Source: Nocardia wallacei (GTDB lineage: Bacteria > Actinomycetota > Actinomycetes > Mycobacteriales > Mycobacteriaceae). From it: a DNA stretch of 60,434 nucleotides. Made by a program: the position numbers and the translations under genes. This document shows, one piece after another, positions 26,065 through 35,158 of the stretch (positions within the stretch are counted from its first letter, which is position 1; each line of letters begins with the position of its first letter). The stretch covers positions 1 through 60,434 of the forward strand of contig NZ_AP023397.1 of assembly GCF_014466955.1 (NCBI RefSeq), given 5' to 3'. Below the pieces are notes generated by a model. It saw nothing but the letters and a program-made list of their open reading frames with translations. It was not told the origin of the DNA and did no database searches.

Positions 26065-26568
26065 TCACAGCCAGCATGAGCAAATCCCGTCGGCCGTCTC
26101 GGTAGACACGATGCCGCCACATGCCTGGATGACTCCCAGAGATCCGGCGTTGTCGGACCGACAGGTGAGCAGTGCGGGCCGGATTCCGAGATCGGCTGCA
26201 ATACACAATGTTTGGCGGAGTATCGCTGTTCCGTACCCGAGACGGCGATACCGGGGAGCGACAACGTAGCCGATGTGTCCACCCCACCGGGCCAGTTTCT
26301 CGGTCAGGTGGTGGCGGATGTCGCTGCTGCCGACCAGCACGCCGCCGATATCGGCGACCAGGAAGGAGTAGGGCACCGCGCTCGGCGGCAGGCCGATGCC
26401 GGCCCGCGCGTTGTCCTGGATGTCCAGGTATTCCGGCCAGGAGATACCGGGCTGGTAGTCCTTGGCGAAGACGGTTCCCTCCTGGGTGAGTGCGGAGCGT
26501 AGCGCGAGAAAGGCTTCTTCGTCGCCGGGCTCTAGCGGCCGCACGGTGAGGCAGTCAGCCTTGATCAC
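26065..26568 (-). CDS. GNAT-family acetyltransferase
   Basis: 167 aa from the GTG at 26568, with AAGGAT upstream; longer open frame to 26694 lacks a ribosome site. Starts LTVRPLEPGDEEAF and carries the acetyl-CoA-binding turn YRRLGYGTAILRQTL with the usual R/Q-x-x-G-x-G/A pattern. Substrate unknown; ribosomal-type N-acetyltransferase folds are a possibility. It lies downstream of galE but beyond a strong hairpin, so may be separate. Confidence 0.8.
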   Translation of the reverse strand: MIKADCLTVRPLEPGDEEAFLALRSALTQEGTVFAKDYQPGISWPEYLDIQDNARAGIGLPPSAVPYSFLVADIGGVLVGSSDIRHHLTEKLARWGGHIGYVVAPRYRRLGYGTAILRQTLCIAADLGIRPALLTCRSDNAGSLGVIQACGGIVSTETADGICSCWL

Positions 26569-26622
26569 TTGGGCACCATCCTTTGTGCGGGCCTCGTTGG
26601 GTTCGTGGAAGGAACTCCGACG

Positions 26623-26657
26623 ACTGGCCGGGCCCTGAAGGCGAGGGCCTGGCCAGT
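26623..26657. terminator. Terminator after galE
   Basis: ACTGGCC and GGCCCT pair with AGGGCC and GGCCAGT (one mismatch) around a 7-nt loop. It sits 12 bp downstream of the galE stop on the minus strand and separates the biosynthetic operon from the GNAT gene. Confidence 0.75.
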
Positions 26658-26669
26658 CTGTCGGTTCGT

Positions 26670-27641
26670 CTATTCGGCGCGGTGGAAATTCCATGCGTCG
26701 CTTACGATGTCGGCGAGTTCGGGCCGTTGTGGCTTCCAGCCGAGTACTCGGTGAGCCTTCTCGCTGGAAGCGATGCAGATCGCTGGGTCACCGGGTCGCC
26801 GGTCGCCGAGTTGGACCGGGAAGTCTCGACCGGTCACCTCCCGCACGGCGTCGAGCACCTGGCGGTTGGTGTGCCCCTGCCCGTTGCCCAGGTTGATGAT
26901 CTCGTGACGGCCCGGCTCGATGGCGTCGAGCGCGAGCAGATGCGCGCTGGCGAGGTCGCTGACGTGGATGTAGTCCCGGATACACGTTCCATCGATGGTC
27001 GGGTAGTCGGTGCCGTACAGCGTGAACGAATCCCGTTGTCCGAGTGCGGCTTGCAGCAGGATCGGGATGAGGTGGGTTTCGGGGTCGTGCCGTTCGCCGA
27101 GCCAGCGCCCGCCAGCTGCCCGGACTGCGCCGCTGGCGTTGAAGTAGCGCAGGCTCGCGGCGGCGAGCGGGCCTGCGCCGCATTCGCCGCTGATCATCAG
27201 GTCTATGGCGAGCTTGGTGGCCGCGTACGGGTTTTTGGGGCTGACCGTCGCGTCCTCATCGAACGCGGTGGTGCCGTCTCCGGTGTACATCGAACCGGTG
27301 CTCGAGAAGATCAGCCGCGGAACGTGGGCGGCGCGGATCGCGCGCAGCAACGCCAAGGACCCTTCGATGTTCTGGTGCCAGTACTTCTCGGGGTTGCGGA
27401 CCGATTCGGCTACTTCGATCTTCGCCGCGAAGTGGAGAACACCGTCGAATCCGGCACCTGCGGTGAGGATTTCGGCGCTGTCGTGGACCGATGCGCGGTG
27501 CAGGACAACGCCGTCGGGGACGTTCTCGGCGAAGCCTGTTGACAGGTCATCGAGTACTTCGACCTCGTGGCCGGCCTCAACGAGCTGGTGGGTCACGACG
27601 GACCCGATATATCCGGCACCGCCGGTGACGAGCAGCTTCAC
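26670..27641 (-). CDS. galE: UDP-glucose 4-epimerase family protein
   Basis: 323 aa; GTG start with GGAGG 8 nt upstream. Short-chain dehydrogenase (extended) fold: GGAGYIG (7-13) binds NAD and YxxxK is Tyr139/Lys143. Typical GalE substrate motifs (PYAATK, then YFNASGA) are present, so interconversion of UDP-glucose and UDP-galactose or a related UDP-sugar is likely. As the last gene of a P450/ferredoxin/methyltransferase operon, it may supply or modify a sugar for the product rather than primary metabolism. Confidence 0.87.
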   Translation of the reverse strand: MKLLVTGGAGYIGSVVTHQLVEAGHEVEVLDDLSTGFAENVPDGVVLHRASVHDSAEILTAGAGFDGVLHFAAKIEVAESVRNPEKYWHQNIEGSLALLRAIRAAHVPRLIFSSTGSMYTGDGTTAFDEDATVSPKNPYAATKLAIDLMISGECGAGPLAAASLRYFNASGAVRAAGGRWLGERHDPETHLIPILLQAALGQRDSFTLYGTDYPTIDGTCIRDYIHVSDLASAHLLALDAIEPGRHEIINLGNGQGHTNRQVLDAVREVTGRDFPVQLGDRRPGDPAICIASSEKAHRVLGWKPQRPELADIVSDAWNFHRAE

Positions 27642-27663
27642 GGGTTGTCCTCCACAGGGGTCG

Positions 27664-28464
27664 TCAGATGGTGGCCGTGGCCAGAATGTAGCCCTTGGGG
27701 TCGCGGAACTGCTGTCCGGGCCGGGTGGCGAACCAGTCGGTGATGTCGGCGGCGACGGCGGCGGCGATCTCGTCGCGGGCGGGGTGGTCTTCGGTGATGC
27801 CGCAGAACGCGAACAGCGAGGTAGCGAACCTGATCAGTGGCGTGGGCTCGGTGAACACCAATGCGTTGTCGAAGCGGGCGATATCGACCGCACCAAACAC
27901 CCTGGTCATGATGTCGGGCAGGGTTGTCGAGTTGACCGTATTCACCAACTCCGGTGCCGGTTCTATCCCGTGCTCGCGGGCCCGGTGTTCGATGATCTCG
28001 CGAATGTGGGCGGCGGTGCCGGGATGGTTCACCGTGACCGCGACGCGACCGCCGGGCCGGGTGATCCGCGCGAACTCGGTCAGGGCCGCGTGCGGGTCGG
28101 GTAGGTGGTAGAGCATGTGGCGGGCGGTGACGATATCGAACGTGTCGGCCAGGAACGGCAGTGCGGCTGCGTCGCACCGGTAGGCATCTACTCCGGTGAT
28201 GGCGGCGGCCGCCGCAACCATGGTCGGGGAGTTGTCGGCCCCGACGATCCGTCCGGCGTGCCCGGAGGTGGCGAGATGGGCGAGGAACCTGCCGTCGCCG
28301 CAACCTATATCGGCAATGTCCTCGGCGCCGGTGAGCGCGAGGGCTCCCAGGACCGTGGCGACCGGATTATCGGGGTAGAGGCTGTGATCGCGGTGGGTGG
28401 CAAGGCGGATCTGCAACGGGGTGAGCGTGGAATATTCGCTGGTCACTGTCGGTGCGGCGGTCAT
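27664..28464 (-). CDS. Class I SAM-dependent methyltransferase
   Basis: 266 aa; ATG at 28464 overlapping the amidohydrolase stop. Motif I is ADIGCGDGRFL (about 50-60), with the adenine-binding VGADNSPTM, and post-motif DIVTARHMLYHLPDP. Methyltransf_11 type. The acceptor is not readable. In the operon it probably methylates the small molecule or nucleotide-sugar intermediate. Confidence 0.88.
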   Translation of the reverse strand: MTAAPTVTSEYSTLTPLQIRLATHRDHSLYPDNPVATVLGALALTGAEDIADIGCGDGRFLAHLATSGHAGRIVGADNSPTMVAAAAAITGVDAYRCDAAALPFLADTFDIVTARHMLYHLPDPHAALTEFARITRPGGRVAVTVNHPGTAAHIREIIEHRAREHGIEPAPELVNTVNSTTLPDIMTRVFGAVDIARFDNALVFTEPTPLIRFATSLFAFCGITEDHPARDEIAAAVAADITDWFATRPGQQFRDPKGYILATATI

Positions 28465-29591
28465 GATCGGATGTCCTCCTGGGGGACGGGCTCGTGGTGG
28501 TGCAGATTCCCGGCGGCCATGACCAGTATCGGCCTGGTCAGCGCGGTGAGGTCGCGGGTCGGATCTCCGGACACGGCGATCAGGTCGGCGGCCCGCCCGC
28601 GCGCGAGCGTACCGATCTCCTCGGCCAGGCCGAGCGCGTCAGCGGCGGCGCGGCCGCACAGCTCGACCACCTCGCCAGCGCTGAGTCCGAGGTCGGTGTA
28701 GGCGGGCAAGGACTGCGGGAAACGGTCATGGCGGCTGTGCGGGATGCCGGAATCGGTGCCGGGAATCAGGGTGACCCCGGCGGCGAGCATGACCGACAGG
28801 TGTTCGCGGCGCACAGCCCACGGCAGGCGGCCGACGGCGTTGCGGGCGTGTTCGTTGATGGTGGGGCACACCGTGATCCCGGCAGCGGCGATCTCCACAA
28901 CCAAGCCGCGATCGAAGTCGAACCCGTCCTCGCTCATCCAGGTGCAATGCTCGATCGAGTCGACTCCCGCCCGCACAGCTTGCCGGATGCCGGCGGTGCC
29001 GTGCGCGTGCGCGGCGACGCGCAGACCGTATTCACGGGCCGCAGTGACGATCGCGGCGAGCTGGCCGCCGGTGAACTGCGTTGTGTAGGGCGATGTGTGC
29101 CCGCTGGTGGTGAATCCGCCGGTGACCATTGCTTTGATCCATCGGGCACCGGCGGCCGCCGTAGTGGTGATGCGGCCGCTGATGTCGGCGGTGGTGGTGA
29201 CGGCTCCTCCGAGGTGGTGGCAATGCCCGTCGGGCACGGTCAGCGGGACACCGGCCGCGGTGACCCTCAGACCCGGCGGGGCGGGAACGTGCGGGCCTGG
29301 TCCGCCGAGGTCGCGGACGGTGGTGACCCCTGATCGCAGGATCGACGCGGCGATGTCGCGTTCGCGGGCGAGATCGGGGGACTCGGCCAGGGACAGATGG
29401 ACGTGGCTGTCGATCATTCCCGGCAGCAACGTGCTGTCGGGAACGTCGATTCGGTCGGCGGCATTCCATCGGGCCGGGAGGTCACCGACTGGTCCGGTCC
29501 ACACGATTCGATCGCCATCGACGGCGACGGCACCGGACCGGATCGGCGCGCCCGCTCCGGTGAGAACCCGGTCGGCGGTGAGGACGATCAT
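28461..29591 (-). CDS. Amidohydrolase-superfamily metal-dependent hydrolase
   Basis: 376 aa; ATG at 29591 overlapping the cupin stop. Contains the metal-binding HVHL (about 64), the Lys for carbamylation (ARWIKAMVTG), AHAHG, SIEHC and the terminal Asp (GTDSG). This is the prolidase/imidazolonepropionase branch of the superfamily, which hydrolyses cyclic or linear amides. It could cut an N-acyl or cyclic amide in the pathway product. Confidence 0.87.
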   Translation of the reverse strand: MIVLTADRVLTGAGAPIRSGAVAVDGDRIVWTGPVGDLPARWNAADRIDVPDSTLLPGMIDSHVHLSLAESPDLARERDIAASILRSGVTTVRDLGGPGPHVPAPPGLRVTAAGVPLTVPDGHCHHLGGAVTTTADISGRITTTAAAGARWIKAMVTGGFTTSGHTSPYTTQFTGGQLAAIVTAAREYGLRVAAHAHGTAGIRQAVRAGVDSIEHCTWMSEDGFDFDRGLVVEIAAAGITVCPTINEHARNAVGRLPWAVRREHLSVMLAAGVTLIPGTDSGIPHSRHDRFPQSLPAYTDLGLSAGEVVELCGRAAADALGLAEEIGTLARGRAADLIAVSGDPTRDLTALTRPILVMAAGNLHHHEPVPQEDIRS

Positions 29592-29935
29592 GGGCGACCT
29601 GCCGTCTCGGTCGGGCGGTAGCGGTCGGCGTCGGCGAACACTTCCAGCACCAGCGTGTTCGCGGCGACGGTGGCCGCGTGCGGTTGCTGGTCGGCGAGGG
29701 TGAACATCTCACCGGCCGCCAGGGTGCGGGTCGTGTCGGTGTCGGTCCGCAGTTCGATATGCCCCGCGACGACGATTCCGATTTGCGGGCCGTGTTGGTG
29801 GGTGGGCACGACCGTTTCGGCGCGGAATTGCCAGAACACGAGCTGTCCGTGGTCACCGGCCAGTAGATATCCCTGGGCGGGAAAGGTCGGCGTGATCTGG
29901 GGAAGCTGGGTGATCCAGTCGGGCCATTCGTTCAT
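29588..29935 (-). CDS. Cupin-domain protein
   Basis: 115 aa from the ATG at 29935, overlapping the nucleotidyltransferase stop. Single cupin beta-barrel: HQHGPQIGIVVAGHIEL supplies metal-ligand His and Gln, and QQPHAATV is the second cupin motif. Isomerase, oxygenase or metal-binding roles are possible. Small stand-alone cupins are common tailoring enzymes in natural-product operons. Confidence 0.82.
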   Translation of the reverse strand: MNEWPDWITQLPQITPTFPAQGYLLAGDHGQLVFWQFRAETVVPTHQHGPQIGIVVAGHIELRTDTDTTRTLAAGEMFTLADQQPHAATVAANTLVLEVFADADRYRPTETAGRP

Positions 29936-31074
29936 TGGGACGCTCCGTTGTTCGGCGTGGGTCCGGTGTAGTCGGCGACAGGGTTCGCGCCGAAGTTGTG
30001 TGGTCCGAGCCACCCGTAGTAGTCACGGCGCAGCTCGCGCAGTAGCTCGGCGATCACCTGGGCGGGCCGAGCACCGGGGCCGCTGGCGTCGGCCGGGGAG
30101 ATGCGGGTGAGCCGGTACAACGCATCGGCGGCCGTGGGCACGGTGTCGGGGTTGATCCGGCTCGCGATGACGTGCAGTGCGGTCGCGGCGTGGCGGCGTA
30201 GCCCGGCCGGGCCGTAGCGGTGCACCGTGGCGGCCATGATGGCGTGCTGGAATCCGTCCAGCAGATGCGCGCCAACCGGCAGAGCGTGTAGGGCGGCGAT
30301 CAGTTCCCATTGCCCGCCGGTCGCCCCGAACAGCCGGGTGGCGGCCGCGATGGTGAGCTGATAGACCTGCGCCGCTGCCAGCGGGGACGGGGCGTTGTGT
30401 TCGCGGGCCTGGACCAGTGCCGAGATGACGACCGGGTTCAGCAGAGCGTTCGCGGCGGGGTCGTCGGGCAGGTCGCTGTATCGGCGCGGGCTGGTGCCGG
30501 TGGTGTTGGCGCGCAACGCTTCCAACGCCGTTTTGAGTCGCCACGGTGATGCCTCCGGTGGGCTGTCGGGGCAGTAGATCGTGGCCAGCTGATGCACCAA
30601 TCCTTCCAGCCCTTCCCGCGCCCCGACCGCGACCGAGGGCCCGGCCGCGGCCGGGCCGGCAAGTGGCGTCGCGCTGGCGCAGCTCAGATCGCATCCGAAT
30701 CGTCCGGCGACTCGTGGTAGATGGTCGCGTTCCACCGTGAACGCTGTGGTGTCGATTTCGGGGTGGGATTCCCGCAGCGCAGCAACGAGTTTCGCGACGC
30801 GATCGGCGGCGGCCGCCGCGTCGTCGGGGATGACGACCAGATCCACGTCCGAGCCCAATACCCAGCGGTCCCCGGCGCGGCGGACGCTCGGTTCTCCGCG
30901 CGCCAGCGATCCGGATACCGCCACCGTCGTGTCCTCGCCCAGCAGCATCGCGGCATAGTCGGCGACGGTCGCGGTGTAGTCGGCGAGCTGGGCGGCGACC
31001 TGTCGGCGGGGTGCGTCGGAAACCGTCGAGCTGTGGGTGAACCATTCCCGCGCGGCGTGTTTCGGCACGGTCAT
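29932..31074 (-). CDS. Nucleotidyltransferase-domain protein
   Basis: 380 aa from the ATG at 31074; upstream open frame to 31473 is shadow. The DNA polymerase-beta-like nucleotidyltransferase core is SGSLARGE (about 52-59) then SDVDLVVI (about 73-80), giving the GSx(n)DxD pattern. The C-terminal 250 residues are helical. The family adenylates small molecules or nucleotides, for example drug-type aminoglycosides; here it may transfer a nucleotide to the pathway product. Overlaps both neighbours by 4 nt. Confidence 0.78.
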   Translation of the reverse strand: MTVPKHAAREWFTHSSTVSDAPRRQVAAQLADYTATVADYAAMLLGEDTTVAVSGSLARGEPSVRRAGDRWVLGSDVDLVVIPDDAAAAADRVAKLVAALRESHPEIDTTAFTVERDHLPRVAGRFGCDLSCASATPLAGPAAAGPSVAVGAREGLEGLVHQLATIYCPDSPPEASPWRLKTALEALRANTTGTSPRRYSDLPDDPAANALLNPVVISALVQAREHNAPSPLAAAQVYQLTIAAATRLFGATGGQWELIAALHALPVGAHLLDGFQHAIMAATVHRYGPAGLRRHAATALHVIASRINPDTVPTAADALYRLTRISPADASGPGARPAQVIAELLRELRRDYYGWLGPHNFGANPVADYTGPTPNNGASQ

Positions 31075-31931
31075 GGGTTGCTCACCTCGATCACTGCCGA
31101 CATTTCCGCCTGGGCGTGCCCGGCCGCGACGCTGCGGGCGAATCGGTCGGCGGCGGCCGCCGTGGCGGGGGGTACCCGGTCGGCGAGCGCCGCCAGCAGG
31201 TACCGCAGGTCTTTCGCGATCACTGCGCATGAGCAGTCGGTCAACGTGTGGTCTCGGGCGCGCATCGCGGCCCCGTACCGGGATGCCGCTGGCGCGGCCC
31301 ACCCGCGCCGCGACCACACTTCGGTCAGCTGCTCGACATCCAGGCCCGCGCCGTCGGCGGCGGCGAGGGCTTCGGCCAGGCCGGTCAGGATCACCGCTGC
31401 TACGCCGTTGTTGAGGAGTTTGGTCAGGGCCGCGGCGGCCGGGCCGCCGCCTATCCGGACGATCTCGCCACATACCGCCTGGAGAACCGGGGCGGCGGCG
31501 CTCAGCGCAGTGTCGGTTCCGGCGGCGAAGGTCACAAGGCTGCCGTCAGCGGCGGCCGCCCGGCTGCCGGTCACCGGCGCAACCACCGGCAACGCGCCTA
31601 CCGCCGTCGCCGCGTCGGACCATTCGCGGGCGTAGTCCGGAGACAGCGTGGACGATTCGATCACCACCGCGCCGTCCGCGCCCGCCATCGCTCCGGCCGG
31701 GCCGAACCAGACGGCGCGGCTGGCGTCGTCGTCGTGGACCAGGCTCCACACGGTTGCCGCGCCGATCGCGGCACCTGCGGCCGTGGCGCACACGACGGCG
31801 GGCCCGTGGATTCGGCTCGGGGTGCGGTTGTAGCGGCGTAGCCGGAACTCGTTGCCGCGCAGGGTATCGGCGATGGTGCTGGCCATGATCCCGGCACCGA
31901 GCACGGCCACCACCTGATCGTCACGGCGCAT
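31071..31931 (-). CDS. 3-hydroxyisobutyrate-dehydrogenase-family NAD(P) oxidoreductase
   Basis: 286 aa from the ATG at 31931; overlaps the ferredoxin gene stop by 11 nt. N-terminal Rossmann motif VLGAGIMAS; C-terminal helical domain carries the catalytic-lysine motif LTKLLNN typical of beta-hydroxyacid dehydrogenases (imine reductases usually lose this Lys). It likely reduces or oxidises a beta-hydroxy acid or related intermediate. Confidence 0.8.
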   Translation of the reverse strand: MRRDDQVVAVLGAGIMASTIADTLRGNEFRLRRYNRTPSRIHGPAVVCATAAGAAIGAATVWSLVHDDDASRAVWFGPAGAMAGADGAVVIESSTLSPDYAREWSDAATAVGALPVVAPVTGSRAAAADGSLVTFAAGTDTALSAAAPVLQAVCGEIVRIGGGPAAAALTKLLNNGVAAVILTGLAEALAAADGAGLDVEQLTEVWSRRGWAAPAASRYGAAMRARDHTLTDCSCAVIAKDLRYLLAALADRVPPATAAAADRFARSVAAGHAQAEMSAVIEVSNP

Positions 31932-32673
31932 CGCTGATCCCCTGCCCGTACAGCAGCCACACCATCGTCGGTGCCCACTGCGCCGCAACCCGTAGGTGCG
32001 GGTAGCGGGCGACCACATCAACCGATGCGATCGCCGCATCGACCTGCCCGGAGGCGGCGGCCGCCGCCGCGAGGGGTTTGGCATCGACGGTGACCAGCCG
32101 CGCGGCGGGCGCGTGCTGGGTCGCGAACACCCGCGTCGCCGGATGGGTCGCCACCGTTTCCGGTGGACGGGTCAGGTCGTCGCGCACGGCCAGGCACATG
32201 GGTTTGGTCGGGCTTTCCCAGCAGCGCAGCAACCGCAGAATCCCGTCGTGGCGGAAGTGCTGATCAACCCACGAATCGACCGCGCGGCCGTCGGTGTCCA
32301 AGCGCAGATATCCGGCCGCGACCAAGGCCAACACCTGGGGATCGGCGGCGGCGGCGGTCATCGCGGCCGCGAACGAGTCGACCAACCAGGGTGAGGCGCA
32401 ATGCCGGGCTGCTTCGGCGTCGGCATCGGTGCCGGCGGGCCCGAGGGTCACGATCGGCTGGTGCACCTGGAAGTCGGCCGGGCCGTGCTCGAGCACGGCG
32501 ATCGCCTCCTGCGGGCAGCAGGCCGCGGCTGACCGTGCGGACGCGATCGGCAGCGTGGTGCCCGGCGTCGGCTCGGCCACGGTGCCGGTGAGGGTGAGGT
32601 GCCCGGCGGCGATCGGCAGACATACCCCGGTCCCTGCGCAGCGGCGGGCGTCGATGATCAACGTGGCGTCCAT
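31921..32673 (-). CDS. Ferredoxin fused to a prephenate-dehydratase-like domain
   Basis: 250 aa; ATG at 32673 with GGAGG upstream. Residues about 1-65 are a P450-type ferredoxin (RCAGTGVC, then AACCPQEAI, i.e. Cys ligands with the classic CPxxA). Residues about 72-250 start LGPAGTDADAEAA and run through THPATRVFATQ and a Leu/Ala-rich end, matching the lobed prephenate-dehydratase fold (GPxGT and SHPQ-type motifs). The ferredoxin should feed electrons to the adjacent P450. Fusion of these parts is unusual. Confidence 0.72.
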   Translation of the reverse strand: MDATLIIDARRCAGTGVCLPIAAGHLTLTGTVAEPTPGTTLPIASARSAAACCPQEAIAVLEHGPADFQVHQPIVTLGPAGTDADAEAARHCASPWLVDSFAAAMTAAAADPQVLALVAAGYLRLDTDGRAVDSWVDQHFRHDGILRLLRCWESPTKPMCLAVRDDLTRPPETVATHPATRVFATQHAPAARLVTVDAKPLAAAAAASGQVDAAIASVDVVARYPHLRVAAQWAPTMVWLLYGQGISDAP

Positions 32674-33851
32674 GCCACCTCCAACCTCTCAAGGGCCCGG
32701 TTCACCCGGCCGTGTCGCCATACGACGCCGTTCTCGGCGTCGCCCAAGTGCAAGGCGGGGAACCGAGATACCAACTGCGTCAATGCGATCCGAGCTTCCA
32801 TGCGGGCGAGGCTCGCACCGATGCAGAAGTGGGTGCCGTGCCCGAATGCCAGGTGCCGGGCCCGGCCGTCCCGATCGAGAACCAGTTCGTCTGGACGGTC
32901 GAACACCGCCGGATCTCGCCCGGCGGCGATGGTGGCCGGAACTACCGCGTCCCCGGCCCGCACCAACACCGGCCCCAGCTGCACATCGGTGGTCGCCACA
33001 CGGGTGAATCCGCCGCTGATCCCGACCGGCACCATCCGCAACAGTTCTTCCACTGCGACCGGAATCGCGCCGGGGTTGTCGGCGAGCAGCTGGTATCGGG
33101 CCCGGTCGCGCAGCAGCGTCAGGACCGCGCTGGACAGGAAGATCGTCGGCGATCCGCGGCCGCCGATCAGGCACGCGATGACCAGGTTCACCACCTCGTC
33201 GTCGGTCTCGGCGGATTCACCGAGCATCGCGAACACCCCGGTCGGGTTCGTGGCCGCCATTTCCCGCGTCAGCTCCTCGCACTCGGCGCGGGCCTCGGCA
33301 AGGGCCTCGGCGGTCGCGTCGCGGTCGGTCAGGGCGTCACCGAGGGTGAACACCTGCTCCCGGAACCGGTCGGGCACCCCGAACAGGTCGCAGACCACCG
33401 CTGCGGCGAAGGGCTGGATGTAGGCCGAGATCAGCTCGACCGGCCCGCCGGCCGCCTCCATGCGCGTCGCCAGCTTCTCGGCTGCGGCCGCCACGGTCGG
33501 TTCGAGGGCGGCGACCTGGCGGGGCGCGAACATGGCGGCGATTCGCATCCGCAACCTGGTGTGCCGGGGCGGGTCGTTGGCCAGGATCGCCGCTGGCGGG
33601 AGGAGTTCCAGCGTCAGCCGCGCCACATGCTCGCGGTTGGCGTGCTCGCGGGAGAACCGGGGATCGGCGAGAACCATCCGCACCAGGTCGTGACCGGTGA
33701 CCAGCCACGCCCGTAGGCCGGAGGTGAACACCACTGGCGAGATCGGACCGTGGGACCAGTATTCGGGTTCCAGCTCCGAAGTGTGCGGGTTGCCGTTCCC
33801 GAAGGGATAGAGGCGGCGCGGACAGTGCGCCACCGGGTCGTCCAGAGTCAT
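32658..33851 (-). CDS. Cytochrome P450 with atypical I-helix
   Basis: 397 aa from the ATG at 33851 (GAAGGA six nt upstream; an ATG at 33857 is too close to it). ExxR EELLR (268-272), heme loop FGHGTHFCIG (336-345, Cys about 343). The I-helix reads IGGRGSPT (about 229-236) in place of the normal AGxD/ET, so the acid-alcohol pair is missing or moved. Electrons probably come from the fused ferredoxin encoded next. First gene of the eight-gene operon. Confidence 0.86.
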   Translation of the reverse strand: MTLDDPVAHCPRRLYPFGNGNPHTSELEPEYWSHGPISPVVFTSGLRAWLVTGHDLVRMVLADPRFSREHANREHVARLTLELLPPAAILANDPPRHTRLRMRIAAMFAPRQVAALEPTVAAAAEKLATRMEAAGGPVELISAYIQPFAAAVVCDLFGVPDRFREQVFTLGDALTDRDATAEALAEARAECEELTREMAATNPTGVFAMLGESAETDDEVVNLVIACLIGGRGSPTIFLSSAVLTLLRDRARYQLLADNPGAIPVAVEELLRMVPVGISGGFTRVATTDVQLGPVLVRAGDAVVPATIAAGRDPAVFDRPDELVLDRDGRARHLAFGHGTHFCIGASLARMEARIALTQLVSRFPALHLGDAENGVVWRHGRVNRALERLEVAWTPR

Positions 33852-34038
33852 CGGCATTCCTTCGTGCACCGTGGAAATCAAGGCGCAGCAACGGAGTTCG
33901 CGCCAATTGCAAGCCTTGACAAATGTGCGCGATCCCATGTTGGACCGCTATCACAAAGGTAAGGTGACCAGGCGAAAGGTTGAACTGACCCGCAGTACGA
34001 GTAACGCCGAACACCGATCCGGCCCCGCTGAGGAAACC
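33852..34038. promoter_or_regulatory. Divergent promoter region of the biosynthetic operon
   Basis: 187 bp between the P450 operon and its divergent regulator. It contains TTGACA (33917-33922) on the plus strand and TTGTGA/GGCTTG-type candidates on the minus strand. AAGGTAAGGT near 33956 and AAAGGTTGAA near 33975 are direct-repeat-like sequences that could be operators. No gene seen. Confidence 0.45.
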
Positions 34039-35139
34039 ATGCGCGCATCGCACGAAACCCTGCCTCCCGGTCAGGGTTTCGGCTCGATCTCCGGCTACGT
34101 GCTCAAGCTGCTGCGTGAGGCAGCCGACCTCACCCAATCCCGGCTCGCTGAACTCCTCCGAGTCGATACCACCACCGTGTCGGGGTGGGAATCCGGGCGC
34201 CGGTCCCTGGCCTCGGTACGGGCAGGAGACCTCGCCCGGCTGCGGGCCTTGCTCACCCGCCACGGTGCCCCGCCCGACGCCGTGGCACTGCTGGCGGCCG
34301 CGATGGATGCTGACCTGATTGTCGGCGACATTCTCACCGCCACCGACAGCCACGATCTCGCCGCGCATCCCCTCGCGTCAGGAGTACATCAGCGCACCCT
34401 CGCCAGCCTGATCACGTGGCCGATCAACGGCATTGCGCCGCCGCCGCTCGCCGGGCTGGCCGCGCGGCGCGGCCGCGGGCCCCGCCCGAATGCCCCGCAA
34501 ATCAGTGCCGAACTGCGGCGCGACTTCTTCGATCGGCTCCGCGCCACCGCCGACCGCGCCCACCGGCCCGCCGATATCCTGCTGCGCCGCCAGGCCACCT
34601 ACCTACTCGGGTTCGATCAACACCCGGACTCCGAAACCTGGATCACCGGCCAAGCTATGCGCCGCCTGCACACCTCACCGCACGACGCCGCGCCGGCCCG
34701 ACTCGCTGTGCGATCCGCGGCGATCACCCTGGCCAGCCACGGCGACCCGGACCCGTTACGCCACTACGTTTCCCAGCTCGCCGACGATCACTCCCAGCAG
34801 CTCACGAACCTGCTGTACTGGGCATACTGGGTCGGCGAGATCGGGAACGTGACCTACCCCGACGACACCACGATGGTCGCCATCGACCCACACAGCTGGA
34901 CCGGCCGAACCCTGCTGCTACACCTCACCCGGCAGATAGAGCCCGGAACAGATCACATCGACCTCTACATCCGAACACTCGCCGACCTGATATCGAGCCA
35001 CCCGCACCTGCTCGACGAACCGGTGCTACGCACCCGCACCATGGCCGCAGTCGACCTCATCGACGGTGATCCCGCATTGACCATCCCGGCCCGCCGAACC
35101 CTCGATAACGTGGGCTACGCAGTACGCCTCCGACGATGA
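34039..35139 (+). CDS. XRE transcriptional regulator of the biosynthetic operon
   Basis: 366 aa from the ATG at 34039 with AGGA upstream; the frame is open back to 33871. HTH: YVLKLLREAADLTQSRLAEL, then VDTTTVSGWESGRRSL. The remaining 300 residues are helical, TPR-like, typical of actinobacterial 'XRE plus tetratricopeptide-like' regulators. Divergent placement suggests it controls the P450-to-galE operon. Confidence 0.78.
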   Translation: MRASHETLPPGQGFGSISGYVLKLLREAADLTQSRLAELLRVDTTTVSGWESGRRSLASVRAGDLARLRALLTRHGAPPDAVALLAAAMDADLIVGDILTATDSHDLAAHPLASGVHQRTLASLITWPINGIAPPPLAGLAARRGRGPRPNAPQISAELRRDFFDRLRATADRAHRPADILLRRQATYLLGFDQHPDSETWITGQAMRRLHTSPHDAAPARLAVRSAAITLASHGDPDPLRHYVSQLADDHSQQLTNLLYWAYWVGEIGNVTYPDDTTMVAIDPHSWTGRTLLLHLTRQIEPGTDHIDLYIRTLADLISSHPHLLDEPVLRTRTMAAVDLIDGDPALTIPARRTLDNVGYAVRLRR

Positions 35140-35158
35140 CGCGACGAAGGAACCCAAC

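Noticed and set aside
29932..31473. 513-residue nucleotidyltransferase starting at 31473
   Set aside because: The extra N-terminus is shadow of the dehydrogenase gene; the ATG at 31074 overlaps its stop as in the rest of the operon.
33917..33950. Full sigma-70 promoter for the XRE regulator
   Set aside because: TTGACA is present but no -10 at the proper spacing was clear, so only a regulatory region is reported.
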